Assembly: GCA_029880325.1 (NCBI GenBank)
Contig: JAOUOP010000032.1
Location: 26,661 to 90,660 of the forward strand
Reading direction: 5' to 3'
Source: Myxococcales bacterium
GTDB taxonomy: Bacteria > Myxococcota_A > Polyangia > Polyangiales > JAFGIB01
DNA length: 64,000 nt
Each line of letters starts with the position of its first letter. Within the stretch, counting starts at the first letter, position 1. Below the pieces are notes generated by a model that was not told the origin of the DNA, ran no database searches, and saw only the letters and a list, made by a program, of their open reading frames with translations. This document shows positions 21,401 through 28,153 of this stretch, one piece after another. The position numbers and the translations under genes are program-made.

Positions 21401-22595
21401 CGAGGCGATGCTGGAGTTCAATCTCTGGCACAGCCTGGGCGTCATCTATCGCGACCGCTTGAAGAATCTCGAGAGTGCCGCCGAAGCCTTTGCGATGGCT
21501 TCGAAGCTGCAGCCGGACAACATGCAGGAGCACGTCATCCTGGCGGAGATCTTCGCGTTGGTTCCCGATCGGGTGGGGGACGCGGTCAAGGAGCACCAGA
21601 TCCTGCTGCGGCAGGACCCTTACCGGGTCGATTCCTATCGGCAGCTCTACAAGCTCTACTTCGGGGCCCGGCGCTATGACAGCGCCTGGTGTGTGGCGGC
21701 GACGCTCAACTTCCTGAAGAAGGCCGACACCGAGCAAAAGCAGTTCTACGAGCAGTACAGACCGGAGGGCCCGATTCGGCCCAAGTCCAGGCTCAACAAC
21801 GAGCGCTGGGTCAAGGACCTCTTCCATCCGGAGGAGGACTTCCTGGTCGGCAAGCTTTTCGAGGCCATGACGCCGGCGGTGCTGCGGCTCCGGGCGCAGC
21901 CTGACAAGACCTGGCAGCTGCGCAAGAAGGACCTGATTGCCGATCCGATGAATACCACGGTCGCCTTCGCGCGAACTTTCGGCTTCGCGACCCAGGTGAT
22001 GAGCCTGCCGCTGACGCCGCGGCTCTTCGTGTGTCCGGATCGACCAGGTGCCTTGGACTGGGCGACGACCTTGCCTCCGGCGTCGGTATGCGGCAGCGCG
22101 CTGCTCTCGGGCGTCAATCCGCTGGAGGTGATCTTCACCGCCGCCAAGCACCTGAGCTACTACCGCGGCGAGCACTACATCCGCACGATCTTCCGCACCA
22201 AGGACGAGCTGAAGCTGCTGCTGGCGGCGGGCATGCAGATCGCCGGCGTGGGTATCAGCGACCCGAACGTCGATCAGGCTGCTGCACAGATTCGCACCCA
22301 CATGCAGCCGTCGGACCTGGAGCTGCTGCGCAGCATCGGCAAGCGCTTCGTGGAGGCCGGTGCGCGCACCGACATCAAGAAGTGGATTCGCACGGTCGAG
22401 CTTACCGGCTGCCGCGCGGGCCTGCTGCTGTGCAACGATCTAGATATCGCGGCTCGCATGATCCAGCGCGAGCCTCCGACTGGCGCGGTTGATCTGACGC
22501 CCAAGGAGAAGGTCGAGGAGCTGGTGCTCTTCAGTGTGTCCGAGGAGTACTTCCGGCTGCGGGAGTCGCTGGGCATTCAGATCAACGTGGGCTGA
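12459..22595 (+). CDS. Giant TPR repeat protein, AgmK/GltI-like (3378 aa)
   Basis: A single 10.1-kb frame. The start is GTG 12459, five bases after GAGGAGG (12447-12453); an in-frame GTG at 12441 lies before that site. There is no signal peptide or transmembrane helix, so it is predicted to be cytoplasmic. From about residue 50 to 3050 it is a regular array of TPR-like helices with a period of roughly 70-76 residues, each carrying a variant of RWxELxxVLExR, then LYExxLxDxExAIxxYRxVL, then DPxxxxALxALERLY; about 40 such units fit. The last 330 residues are not TPR (TWQLRKKDLIADPMNTTVAF, LSYYRGEHYIRTIFRTKDEL) and no family was recognised for them. AgmK/GltI of Myxococcus is a comparably huge TPR protein in the gliding cluster, so it is the likely counterpart by size and context. 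Confidence 0.8.
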   Translation: MSENDSPVTSESDKGSAVAAMATGDSVGDFAETDGPRELTDEELAKLAELDEALEKFLGQKRWSDVIKTTIAKAELVQHPGIKAELFSEAGRLYVERSSNQAEAIKCFRHVLEFDPENLEAIERLKEMYEKRRDWERMVEVLRMECALLEPVDQPMRRVEIAQLATERLRKPAICIDLWQDVLQIDEANPEAISALANLYERAREWEPLADVLEKKSEQTSDPAELVQLLQKLGMIYADKLNNDQGAIDAFRRLLEHEPGDRRAQEQLKKRYVTARAWDELEEFYGATEKWDELIRTLERAADDKNAELDERITLHFRVARLWQDKQEKPDRAARAYEKVLGLDGSNLEAAEALAPIYEQAGDAKKLAGAHEIRLEHLEDPYERVELLRQTGLLYEERLRDPQTAFERFIEAFTTDPSQPELREDLGRLAAKVKDWDRVFAAYATAIENAGHPDDANDLRLHYGRVLRDADRIEDAIAQFRAVSDARADDRVAIEALDELYRRTENYSELLHVLQRRAELESEPDARRGLAYDVARLYQDQLGQAEQAIEAYRNICIEFGDGETEAYRALEGLYEGQERWEDLAQSLEHRIDLGPESDEELASLKFRLGKVILEHVGDSIRALDLFREVLMIVAEHEGAVLALETLLPDPELGSQAVEVLEPVYEAAGDWGKLIHALDVSLASVHGATERIDVITKIGELYAERAGDQANAFEVYCRALSEAPDNPGIGARLADLARAQNRLPEMVALLSELAAAAADPVLGRELWVRAAQIKDNELQDVEGSVAAYMQALELDDTDLEVLEALESLYRRTERWADLLGVLRRRVRAISDPAEQESLLLQMAFIHDEMLQQPEQAIAIHLEIFELDPGSTSALAALDGLYERQQMWSELAENVNRQLSLAEDEATRLQLMLRMGDIREARMGAVDEAISIYQEVLDRDPACEPAIAALERLLERPEQQARIAEILEPLYRDAGDIQKLIGVHEIQVSLAEEADQRVDLLCQIAELYELQLDDLERAFSCYARALAEEPGNINTQDQLERITATNGAYQALAETFEARVQGLEDPGLAVALLMKAAELRETQIGDADTAIAHYTKVLQLQEENLEAATALERLYHGAGRYEELAAIYRKKAAMLDVPDEQKQYYFQAGQIYEEILERPGDAVAVFQAVLEVEPDDLEALDKLIGLFLKLGRWEELLQAYSHKADIVDDPDQKKALLAEVGAVYERELQQTEKAIETYQRILEIDPEDFTAVGRLDVLYYSSENWEELLSILEREADLAPDPTDAVAFRYRIGELFELRLDDAFRAVEVYRDVLEIMPDHEATQQALERMIAANKESAEAARVLEPIYRSAAESAKLVNVLEVLVAQQEDPVETVELLHQIAELHEVHLDQPRQAFDAYARALPHDNENDKTLAALEVHGDQLGLWPEVVGLYDTEIAKLSEESPEMAVDLALRLARLCEVQVGDVEAAIARYRIVYQADPTHVGALEALDRLYEATERWPELADVLAREAEIAPSPDDALDLQYRLGFVNQTRLGNVEAAIEQYREIVNAAPEHEHALTALEGLFYQGIAVRQIGEILDPLYRMQDAWDKLVGVQQVLLQNVEDPEDRVQAMHRISETAEQRSGNFELAFAWMQRALLEDPCHDHSSGEVERLAAVTDGWPVLAGTYAQVLEADHAPELKLEVAKRQARLYEEELADVARAEEAYRFALGLQQVDDDVLAALDRIYTDHGAGPALAEVLRKRVAIAEDSFDKIELMHRLGNVLYNDVGRTDEAIEVFRAVLAEEPEHEETIHALQNVYTITQDWAKLFEVYEKELDVVMGDANQAEILGRMAVLAWTKLDNLDGAVDLLKRVLDLLGEDPEALNALGNIYAIQENWADLVDVLEREVSVSNDDQMRLRLYSDLGRIWYEKLQRDRNALESWERTLDIDPGYTNALFAMADIHRANESYEDLVDTLRRVIDVGAATLEDAAIENVYMQLGSIYETQLERTMEAVDAFGQALELNPRNFAAMDALERIHTAEEQWEDCIAVKGRRADALEDSREQIRVLTEMAEMWVERAEDPDRAVEPYTRILAIDGLNDEAFGKLEQIYRERERFEEQIELYVGRVESTEDADERVDLLRRVASVNERDLDDKNQAFEALLLAWTQDFTNEETARELERITGLTQRWNDLLTTANQSLQEVAADDSETRHAICLKCAKWYTREGHADYAIPYLQQVLAVDPLNVPAMRQMADLYRQTKQWQVYGQVLSRLTEMTEVPIERAEVYVLIGALQEEQFAALDEAISYYRKALDALPGHLDALKALERIFRERGQWPELIDILKRKVAAIEEPDEKLAAQLVLAEAYEEKLGDHGKAIGEFKAVVEEDSSNLPALKGLERLYAHGEQWQDLMQVLERQLELVTTERDQVDLLMRIGAMWEEEFLKHDKAAERLEQVIGLDPTYVDALQGLERLYRHTRRWNELIDTYERHVEVASDRAQKMELFERMGEVYRDELKDSDRAIEAFISVTSIDDDHRGALDALARLYEQRGEQSMALDAMEKLTRLEEDEDRRVELFYRMGRLYDAELGDRVAAVESFEKAIDIDPAHLPSLLAMRDIHVDEADWHAAARVLEQASEVEQPARKAAELRVDLGVIYDEQLSEHERAIEVFEDAIKLDPDSAGAAKPLVKEYVDAERFADAEPLLKMLVYSGDLKEDVERQRYWYTYGQVTSKLDDVDASIKAYSEAFSLDSQDLPALMGLAAAYFKKKDWDNAHKYYQMLLVHHRDELGAEEVTDTLYHLGLIKQEQGELRKAFNMFDKALEEDSAHRPTLEALIALNTREKDWEQVVHFKKRLVECSHEESELFELYEQIGDHWQKELKNPAMAIEAFVEGLALQPQNHVMLHKLLQLYSQTSQWEHSIEIIDRISDLEERPEAKAKYANTVGVILRDEMKDPEAALERFGQALDLNPGGQLKAFEAINKILTQKKDWKQLERAFRKMLHRLAGKGEAMLEFNLWHSLGVIYRDRLKNLESAAEAFAMASKLQPDNMQEHVILAEIFALVPDRVGDAVKEHQILLRQDPYRVDSYRQLYKLYFGARRYDSAWCVAATLNFLKKADTEQKQFYEQYRPEGPIRPKSRLNNERWVKDLFHPEEDFLVGKLFEAMTPAVLRLRAQPDKTWQLRKKDLIADPMNTTVAFARTFGFATQVMSLPLTPRLFVCPDRPGALDWATTLPPASVCGSALLSGVNPLEVIFTAAKHLSYYRGEHYIRTIFRTKDELKLLLAAGMQIAGVGISDPNVDQAAAQIRTHMQPSDLELLRSIGKRFVEAGARTDIKKWIRTVELTGCRAGLLLCNDLDIAARMIQREPPTGAVDLTPKEKVEELVLFSVSEEYFRLRESLGIQINVG

Positions 22596-22625
22596 GGGCC
22601 TCGGCAGCGCGGCGAAGGCAGAGAG

Positions 22626-23141
22626 ATGAGCACAGAGAAGGCCGAGCTGCGGCTCTCGAGTCGCGGTGAGACGCGCCGCCTCGGCCGTCGCCTGGCGTCC
22701 GTGGTGGAGGCCGGCGACCTGGTGCTGCTCGAGGGCGAGCTGGGCACCGGCAAGACCTTCCTGGTGCGCTCGATCGCCCGCGGGCTGGGGGTGCCGGCGG
22801 GCGTGCACATCACCAGCCCTACCTTCGATCTGGTCCACGAGCTGCCCGGTCGCATTCCGATCGTGCATGCCGACCTCTATCGGCTCGGCGAGGACGATGC
22901 GCTTGCGGAGCTGGGGCTGCTAGACCGGATCGGCGGGCAGGCGCTGCTCATGGTCGAGTGGGGGGAGCGTTTCCCGGAGCTGCGGGAAAGCCCCCATTTG
23001 AGCATCGTTTTGAGCATCGATCCGCAGGGCGGGCGTAGCTGCCGCCTTCGGGGTGAGGGGCCGCGGGGACGGGAAATTTTCCGGAAGTTCCAACATGCCC
23101 TGGCCGCAGACCCCATCGGGCGGCGGCCCAGGGCGGGGTGA
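22626..23141 (+). CDS. tsaE: tRNA threonylcarbamoyladenosine biosynthesis ATPase TsaE
   Basis: A 171-residue P-loop ATPase that partners TsaB and TsaD in forming the t6A37 modification of ANN-decoding tRNAs. The Walker A motif LEGELGTGKTFLVRSIARGLG is at about residues 35-55, followed by the family motif ITSPTFDLVHEL and the HADLYRLG segment. A Walker-B-like strand (ALLMVEWGERFPEL) carries the WGER motif conserved in TsaE. The usual family length is 150-160 residues; the last 40 residues here are an Arg-rich extension. It starts 30 bases after the giant TPR gene stop and ends 61 bases before the chosen carB start, so it may share transcription with either neighbour. Confidence 0.93.
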   Translation: MSTEKAELRLSSRGETRRLGRRLASVVEAGDLVLLEGELGTGKTFLVRSIARGLGVPAGVHITSPTFDLVHELPGRIPIVHADLYRLGEDDALAELGLLDRIGGQALLMVEWGERFPELRESPHLSIVLSIDPQGGRSCRLRGEGPRGREIFRKFQHALAADPIGRRPRAG

Positions 23142-23202
23142 CGGGCGGCGCCTGCAAGCCTCCCCTTGCGGCCAGGCGCCGGCGGTGGTAGCCCGCCTGC
23201 GG

Positions 23203-26200
23203 ATGCCGCGTCGGGACGATATCAAACGGGTACTGCTCATTGGCTCTGGACCGATCGTCATCGGCCAAGCCTGCGAGTTCGATTACTCTGGAACCCAGGG
23301 GGCCAAGGCGCTCCGCCAGGAGGGCTACGAGGTCGTTCTCGTCAATTCGAATCCGGCCACCGTGATGACGGATCCGGAGTTCGCCCAGCGCACCTACGTG
23401 GAGCCGCTGGACGTGGAGGTGCTGCGCTCGATCATCGCGCGGGAGCGCCCCGATGCGCTGTTGCCGACCCTGGGCGGTCAGACGGCGCTGAATCTGGCGA
23501 TGACCCTGGACGACGAGGGCGTGCTCGCCGAGTACGGCGTGGAGCTGATCGGCGCCAGCGTCCAGGCGATTCGCAAGGCCGAGGATCGCGAGCTGTTCAA
23601 CCAGGCGATGGAGCGCTGCGGCCTCTCGGTGGCCCGCTCCTACCTGGCCAGGACCGATGAGCAGGCCTGGGAGGCGGTACGCCAGCTCGGCTATCCCCTG
23701 ATCCTGCGCCCCTCGTTCACCCTGGGCGGCTCGGGCGGCGGTGTCGCCCACGATGACGCCAGCTTTGCGGCTGCGATCCAATGGGCCTTCAGCCAAAGTC
23801 CGACCCACGAGTGCTTGATCGAGGAGAGCCTGATCGGCTGGAAGGAATACGAGCTCGAGGTGATTCGCGATCGGGCCGATAACTTCTCGGTCATCTGCAC
23901 CATCGAGAACCTCGACCCGATGGGGGTGCATACCGGCGACTCGATCACCATCGCCCCGGCCATGACGCTGACCGATAAGGAGTATCAGCAGCTCAGGGAC
24001 GCGGCGCGGGCGGTCATCACTGAAATCGGCGTCGACACCGGTGGCTCGAATATCCAGTTCTCGGTCAACCCCCGCGATGGCCGCATCATCGTGATCGAGA
24101 TGAATCCGCGCGTCTCGCGTTCGAGCGCGCTGGCCTCCAAGGCGACCGGCTATCCGATCGCGAAGATCGCCGCCAAGCTCGCTGTCGGCTATCGCCTTGA
24201 CGAGCTGCGCAATGACGTGACGGGTACCAGCGCGGCCTTCGAGCCCAGCATCGACTACGTCGTCACCAAGATCCCGCGTTTTGCCTTCGAGAAGTTCCAG
24301 GGCGCAGACCAGCGCCTGACCACGCAGATGAAGTCGGTGGGCGAGGTCATGGCCATCGGCCGCACCTTCAAGCAGTCGCTGCTGAAGGCTACGCGCTCGC
24401 TCGAAATCGGACGCGACGGGCTGCCTTCGCTGCTCGACCGGGTCGACTACCGAGCCTACGCCAAGCAGCTCAAGCAGCGTGCCCATGACGGCGCCGTTCT
24501 CGGCAGCGCGCCGCGCTTCGAGGGTGAGCGGCAGCAGGACCTTCCGGGTCTCAAGGAGGCGTTGCTTTCGGTGATCGAGACGCCGCTCGGCGATCGCCTT
24601 TGGTACGCGGTCGACGCCTTGCGCGTCGGTTGCACGGCCGAGGAGGTTTGCGAGCACACGGCCATCGACCCCTGGTTCGTGCAGCAGCTGTGCGAGATCG
24701 TGGCCGCCGAGCAGCAGCTCAAGCAGCTCGGCGAAGGCGGCGGCGAGATCAGCGACCAGGCGCTGCGCGATGCCAAGGTTCTCGGCCTGAGCGATGGGGC
24801 GATCGGTACGGCCCTGGGGCGCGAGGCTTCGGAGGTTCGAGCCATGCGTCTCGAGCGCGGTCTGCGCCCGATCTACGCCCGCGTCGACAGCTGCGCGGCA
24901 GAGTTTCCGGCGCTGACGCCCTACCTCTATTCCACCTGGGGCGAGCACAGCGAGTCCGAGCCCTCCACGCGCAAGAAAGTGATGATCCTCGGCGGCGGCC
25001 CCAACCGCATCGGACAGGGCATCGAGTTCGACTACTGCTGCGTTCACGCTTCCTTCGCACTGCGACAGCTCGGCATCGAGAGCGTGATGGTCAACTGCAA
25101 TCCGGAGACGGTCTCCACCGACTACGACACTTCGGATCGCCTTTATTTCGAGCCCCTCACCTTCGAAGACGTGATGGGCATCGTCGAGGAAGAGAAACCC
25201 GATGCCGTCATCGTGCAGTTCGGTGGTCAGACGCCGCTGAAGCTCGCGGTGCCGCTGTCGCGCTCCGGCGTGGAGATCCTGGGCACGCCGGCATCGGCCA
25301 TCGACCGCGCTGAGGATCGGGATAAGTTTGACCAGCTGCTCGATTTGCTTGGTCTCAAGCGCCCGGCGGGCGTGATCGTGCGCGGCGCCGACGAGGCGAT
25401 GGCGGCGGCCGAGCAGCTCGGCTTTCCCGTGGTCGTGCGTCCCAGCTACGTGCTTGGGGGACGCGCCATGGAGATCGTGCATTCGCCGGAGGGCCTCGAG
25501 CGCTACATGGCGGCCGCCTTCGAGGCCATCGAGGACACCGAGGCGCCCACGATCCTCGTCGATGAGTTCCTGCAGGATGCCATCGAAGTGGATGTGGATT
25601 GCCTGGCCGACGGCGAGCGCGCGGTCATCGGCGGCATCCTTCAGCACGTGGAGGAAGCGGGCGTGCACTCGGGCGACTCCACGATGGTGTTGCCGCCCCA
25701 CACGCTGCCCGAAAAGGTTCTGGCGGAGATCCGCGAGGCCAGCCATGCCCTGGCCCTGGAGCTGGGCGTGCGCGGCCTGATGAACGTTCAGTTCGCGGTG
25801 CGCGGTGACCAGGTCTACGTCATCGAGGTCAACCCGCGAGCGTCGCGCACGGTGCCCTTCGTGAGCAAGAGTATCGGTCGGCCGTTGGCCCAGATCGCGA
25901 CCCAGGTGATGGCTGGCAAGACGCTACAAGAGCTGGGCTTCACCGAGGAGGTCGTTCCGCGGCACGTGGCGGTCAAGGAGTCGGTCTTCCCCTTCGCGAA
26001 GCTTCCCGGTGTCGACACCATCCTGGGCCCCGAGATGCGCAGCACCGGTGAGGTCATGGGCGTGGGCAGCAACTTTCCAGAGGCCTTCGACAAGGCCATG
26101 CTCGCCAGCGGTATGCGTTTGCCTTCCCATGGCAAGGTCTTCATCAGCGTGCGCGACGAGGACAAGGCGGGTGCCTGCGACGTTGGTCGCCGGCTGCGCG

Positions 26201-26559
26201 CCCTCGGCTTCGAGCTGGTGGCGACTTCCGGCACCGCGCGCGCGCTGGCGGAGGCGGGCGTGGATTGCTCCCGCATCAACAAGGTGGTCGAGGGCAGCCC
26301 GCATTGTGTGGACATGATCAAGGCCGGCGAGATCGACGCCGTGATGAACACCACCTCCGACGTCCAGGCGATCACCGACAGCTTTTCGATTCGGCGCCAG
26401 GCGCTGGTCTCGGGCGTGGCCTATTTCACCACAATGGCCGCGTCCAGTGCGGTGGTGGGTGCCATCGAGGCGAGCCGCGCCCGTGGTGGGGGCTACGAGG
26501 TGCGCAGCTTGCAGGAGTACCATCAGGATCTGGCCTCCTCGCTGGATTCCGGGGCCTGA
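23203..26559 (+). CDS. carB: Carbamoyl-phosphate synthase large subunit
   Basis: A 1118-residue protein (E. coli CarB is about 1070) making carbamoyl phosphate for pyrimidine and arginine synthesis, using ammonia from the CarA subunit. The start chosen is ATG 23203, giving MPRRDDIKRVLLIGSGPIVI, which matches the conserved family N-terminus; the open frame extends 50 codons upstream without similarity. Two homologous halves are visible, each with a GxGPxxIGQ(A/G)xEFDY motif and an ATP-grasp domain (YPLILRPSFTLGGSGGG and FPVVVRPSYVLGGRAME), ending in an MGS-like allosteric domain (KVFISVRDEDKAGACDVGRR to MNTTSDVQAITDSFSIRRQA). No carA is present in the window, so the subunits are encoded apart. 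Confidence 0.97.
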   Translation: MPRRDDIKRVLLIGSGPIVIGQACEFDYSGTQGAKALRQEGYEVVLVNSNPATVMTDPEFAQRTYVEPLDVEVLRSIIARERPDALLPTLGGQTALNLAMTLDDEGVLAEYGVELIGASVQAIRKAEDRELFNQAMERCGLSVARSYLARTDEQAWEAVRQLGYPLILRPSFTLGGSGGGVAHDDASFAAAIQWAFSQSPTHECLIEESLIGWKEYELEVIRDRADNFSVICTIENLDPMGVHTGDSITIAPAMTLTDKEYQQLRDAARAVITEIGVDTGGSNIQFSVNPRDGRIIVIEMNPRVSRSSALASKATGYPIAKIAAKLAVGYRLDELRNDVTGTSAAFEPSIDYVVTKIPRFAFEKFQGADQRLTTQMKSVGEVMAIGRTFKQSLLKATRSLEIGRDGLPSLLDRVDYRAYAKQLKQRAHDGAVLGSAPRFEGERQQDLPGLKEALLSVIETPLGDRLWYAVDALRVGCTAEEVCEHTAIDPWFVQQLCEIVAAEQQLKQLGEGGGEISDQALRDAKVLGLSDGAIGTALGREASEVRAMRLERGLRPIYARVDSCAAEFPALTPYLYSTWGEHSESEPSTRKKVMILGGGPNRIGQGIEFDYCCVHASFALRQLGIESVMVNCNPETVSTDYDTSDRLYFEPLTFEDVMGIVEEEKPDAVIVQFGGQTPLKLAVPLSRSGVEILGTPASAIDRAEDRDKFDQLLDLLGLKRPAGVIVRGADEAMAAAEQLGFPVVVRPSYVLGGRAMEIVHSPEGLERYMAAAFEAIEDTEAPTILVDEFLQDAIEVDVDCLADGERAVIGGILQHVEEAGVHSGDSTMVLPPHTLPEKVLAEIREASHALALELGVRGLMNVQFAVRGDQVYVIEVNPRASRTVPFVSKSIGRPLAQIATQVMAGKTLQELGFTEEVVPRHVAVKESVFPFAKLPGVDTILGPEMRSTGEVMGVGSNFPEAFDKAMLASGMRLPSHGKVFISVRDEDKAGACDVGRRLRALGFELVATSGTARALAEAGVDCSRINKVVEGSPHCVDMIKAGEIDAVMNTTSDVQAITDSFSIRRQALVSGVAYFTTMAASSAVVGAIEASRARGGGYEVRSLQEYHQDLASSLDSGA

Positions 26560-26697
26560 AGCGCATCGCTTGCCCGCTGGGGGGTGGCGGTGTACCAATG
26601 GTCTCGTGTGTGGGCTTCGCCCGGGCTGAGTTTTGGCTGAGTCTGGGGTGAGTCAGGCCCATTGCTTTTGGCCCAAGATTCCGAGGAACTGCGCAGC

Positions 26698-27174
26698 ATG
26701 GATAGATACCCAATGACGCCCGAAGGGCATGCGGCGTTGTCGGCGGAGCTGAAGCAGCTGACGAGCGTCGAGCGCCCCAAGATCTCCAAGGAGATCGGCG
26801 TTGCGCGCGAACACGGTGACCTGAAGGAAAACGCCGAGTACCACGCGGCCAAGGAACGTCAGGGGCAGATCGAGGCCCGCATCGCCCACCTGGAGGGCAT
26901 GATCGCCCGTGCCGACGTGATCGACCGCCGGCAGATGGGCGGCGACCGCGTGAAGTTCGGGGCCTACGTCACGCTGGAAGATATCGACTCCGGTGAGCAA
27001 CGCCGCTATCGCATCGTGGGTCAGGAAGAGGCGGACATCGAGGGCGGCACCATCTCCGTGACCTCGCCCATCGCCAGGGCCTGCATCAACCGCGAGGCTG
27101 GCGACGAGGTGCAGGTGCGGGTGCCCGCCGGCATCCGTAATTACGAGATCACGGCCATCGCCTGGGAGCCGTGA
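26698..27174 (+). CDS. greA: Transcription elongation factor GreA
   Basis: A 158-residue protein that rescues backtracked RNA polymerase by stimulating transcript cleavage. ATG 26698 follows GAGGAA by nine bases. The N-terminal coiled coil carries the canonical motif PKISKEIGVAREHGDLKENA followed by EYHAAKERQGQIE, including the acidic tip residues; the C-terminal FKBP-like domain shows the YRIVGQEEADIEGGTISVTS segment and SPIARACINREAGDEV. Length and motifs are typical of GreA, not GreB. The last residues (ITAIAWEP) are normal. It stands 138 bases downstream of carB and 28 bases upstream of the hydrolase gene. Confidence 0.97.
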   Translation: MDRYPMTPEGHAALSAELKQLTSVERPKISKEIGVAREHGDLKENAEYHAAKERQGQIEARIAHLEGMIARADVIDRRQMGGDRVKFGAYVTLEDIDSGEQRRYRIVGQEEADIEGGTISVTSPIARACINREAGDEVQVRVPAGIRNYEITAIAWEP

Positions 27175-27202
27175 GGTTCCGCCCGTCGTTGCCGCTCGCG
27201 CC

Positions 27203-28153
27203 ATGAACGCCGAAAGATTCCAGCACTCGCTCGACGACGGTGTTTCGCTCGCGGTTTGCAGCTGGCAGCCGGAGCAGGCCGGAGTGCGCGCGGTGGTGCA
27301 GATCGCGCACGGCATGGCCGAGCACATCGAGCGTTATGCGGAGCTGGCCGAGCGGCTCGTGGCTGCCGGTTATGCGGTCTACGGCGCCGACCATCGGGGG
27401 CATGGCAGGACCGCTGGCTCCGAGGGTGAACTCGGCTACTTCGCCGACAGCGATGGCTTCGGGCGCGTGGTGGAAGATCTCTACTCCCTCAATCGCCGCA
27501 TCGCCGAGCGACACGCGGGGCTTCCGATCGTGATGCTCGGTCACAGCATGGGCGCCTTCTTGACCCAGACGTATCTCTTCGAGCATGGCGAGAGCATCGA
27601 GGCGGCGGTGATCAGCTCGACCGGAGGCGCCCCGGCGCTGCTCGCGAAGATCGCCGGCATCATCGCGCGGGTGGAGCGGCTGCGCGTGGGGCCGCGCAAG
27701 CCCAGTGGGCTGTTGCAGGCGCTCTCCTTCGGTGGCTACAACCGGGCCTTCCAGCCGGCGCGCACCGACTTCGATTGGCTCTCGCGCGATGCCCAGGAGG
27801 TCGATCGCTACGCGGCCGATCCCCTGTGCGGCTTCGCCATGACCACCCAGGGTTGGATCGACGTCCTCGGCGGCATCGTCGCCCTGAACGACCCTGCCAA
27901 TATCGCGCGCGTGCCCCGCGGCCTGCCGCTCTACTTTCTCTGCGGCCTCGAAGACCCCATGGGCGAGGGCGGCAAGGCCGTGCGCCGAATCATCGCGGCC
28001 CACCGCGCCGCGGGCCTGGGCCCGATCACCGAGCGCTTCTATCCCGGTGGGCGTCATGAGATGTTTCACGAGGTCAATCGCGCCGAGGTATTCGATGATC
28101 TCATCGCCTGGCTCGACGCCACCGTGGGGCGTGGCGGCGCCGGTGGGTCATGA
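27203..28153 (+). CDS. Alpha/beta hydrolase, monoacylglycerol-lipase type
   Basis: A 316-residue serine hydrolase of the YtpA/monoglyceride-lipase-like group. Visible elements are the oxyanion region VVQIAHGMAEHIERYAEL, the YGADHRGHGRTAG motif, the nucleophile elbow VMLGHSMGAFL (Ser in GHSMG at about residue 116), a cap region, then LPLYFLCGLEDPMG with the acid Asp, and HEMFHEVNRAEV with the catalytic His. There is no signal peptide, so it is predicted cytoplasmic. The likely activity is hydrolysis of lysophospholipid or monoacylglycerol; the substrate is not determined by sequence. Its stop overlaps the recG start (ATGA), indicating translational coupling. Confidence 0.88.
   Translation: MNAERFQHSLDDGVSLAVCSWQPEQAGVRAVVQIAHGMAEHIERYAELAERLVAAGYAVYGADHRGHGRTAGSEGELGYFADSDGFGRVVEDLYSLNRRIAERHAGLPIVMLGHSMGAFLTQTYLFEHGESIEAAVISSTGGAPALLAKIAGIIARVERLRVGPRKPSGLLQALSFGGYNRAFQPARTDFDWLSRDAQEVDRYAADPLCGFAMTTQGWIDVLGGIVALNDPANIARVPRGLPLYFLCGLEDPMGEGGKAVRRIIAAHRAAGLGPITERFYPGGRHEMFHEVNRAEVFDDLIAWLDATVGRGGAGGS

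Noticed and set aside
22948..25746. Minus-strand open frame of 932 codons opposite carB
   Set aside because: Complement of a strongly conserved carB; no independent coding signal.
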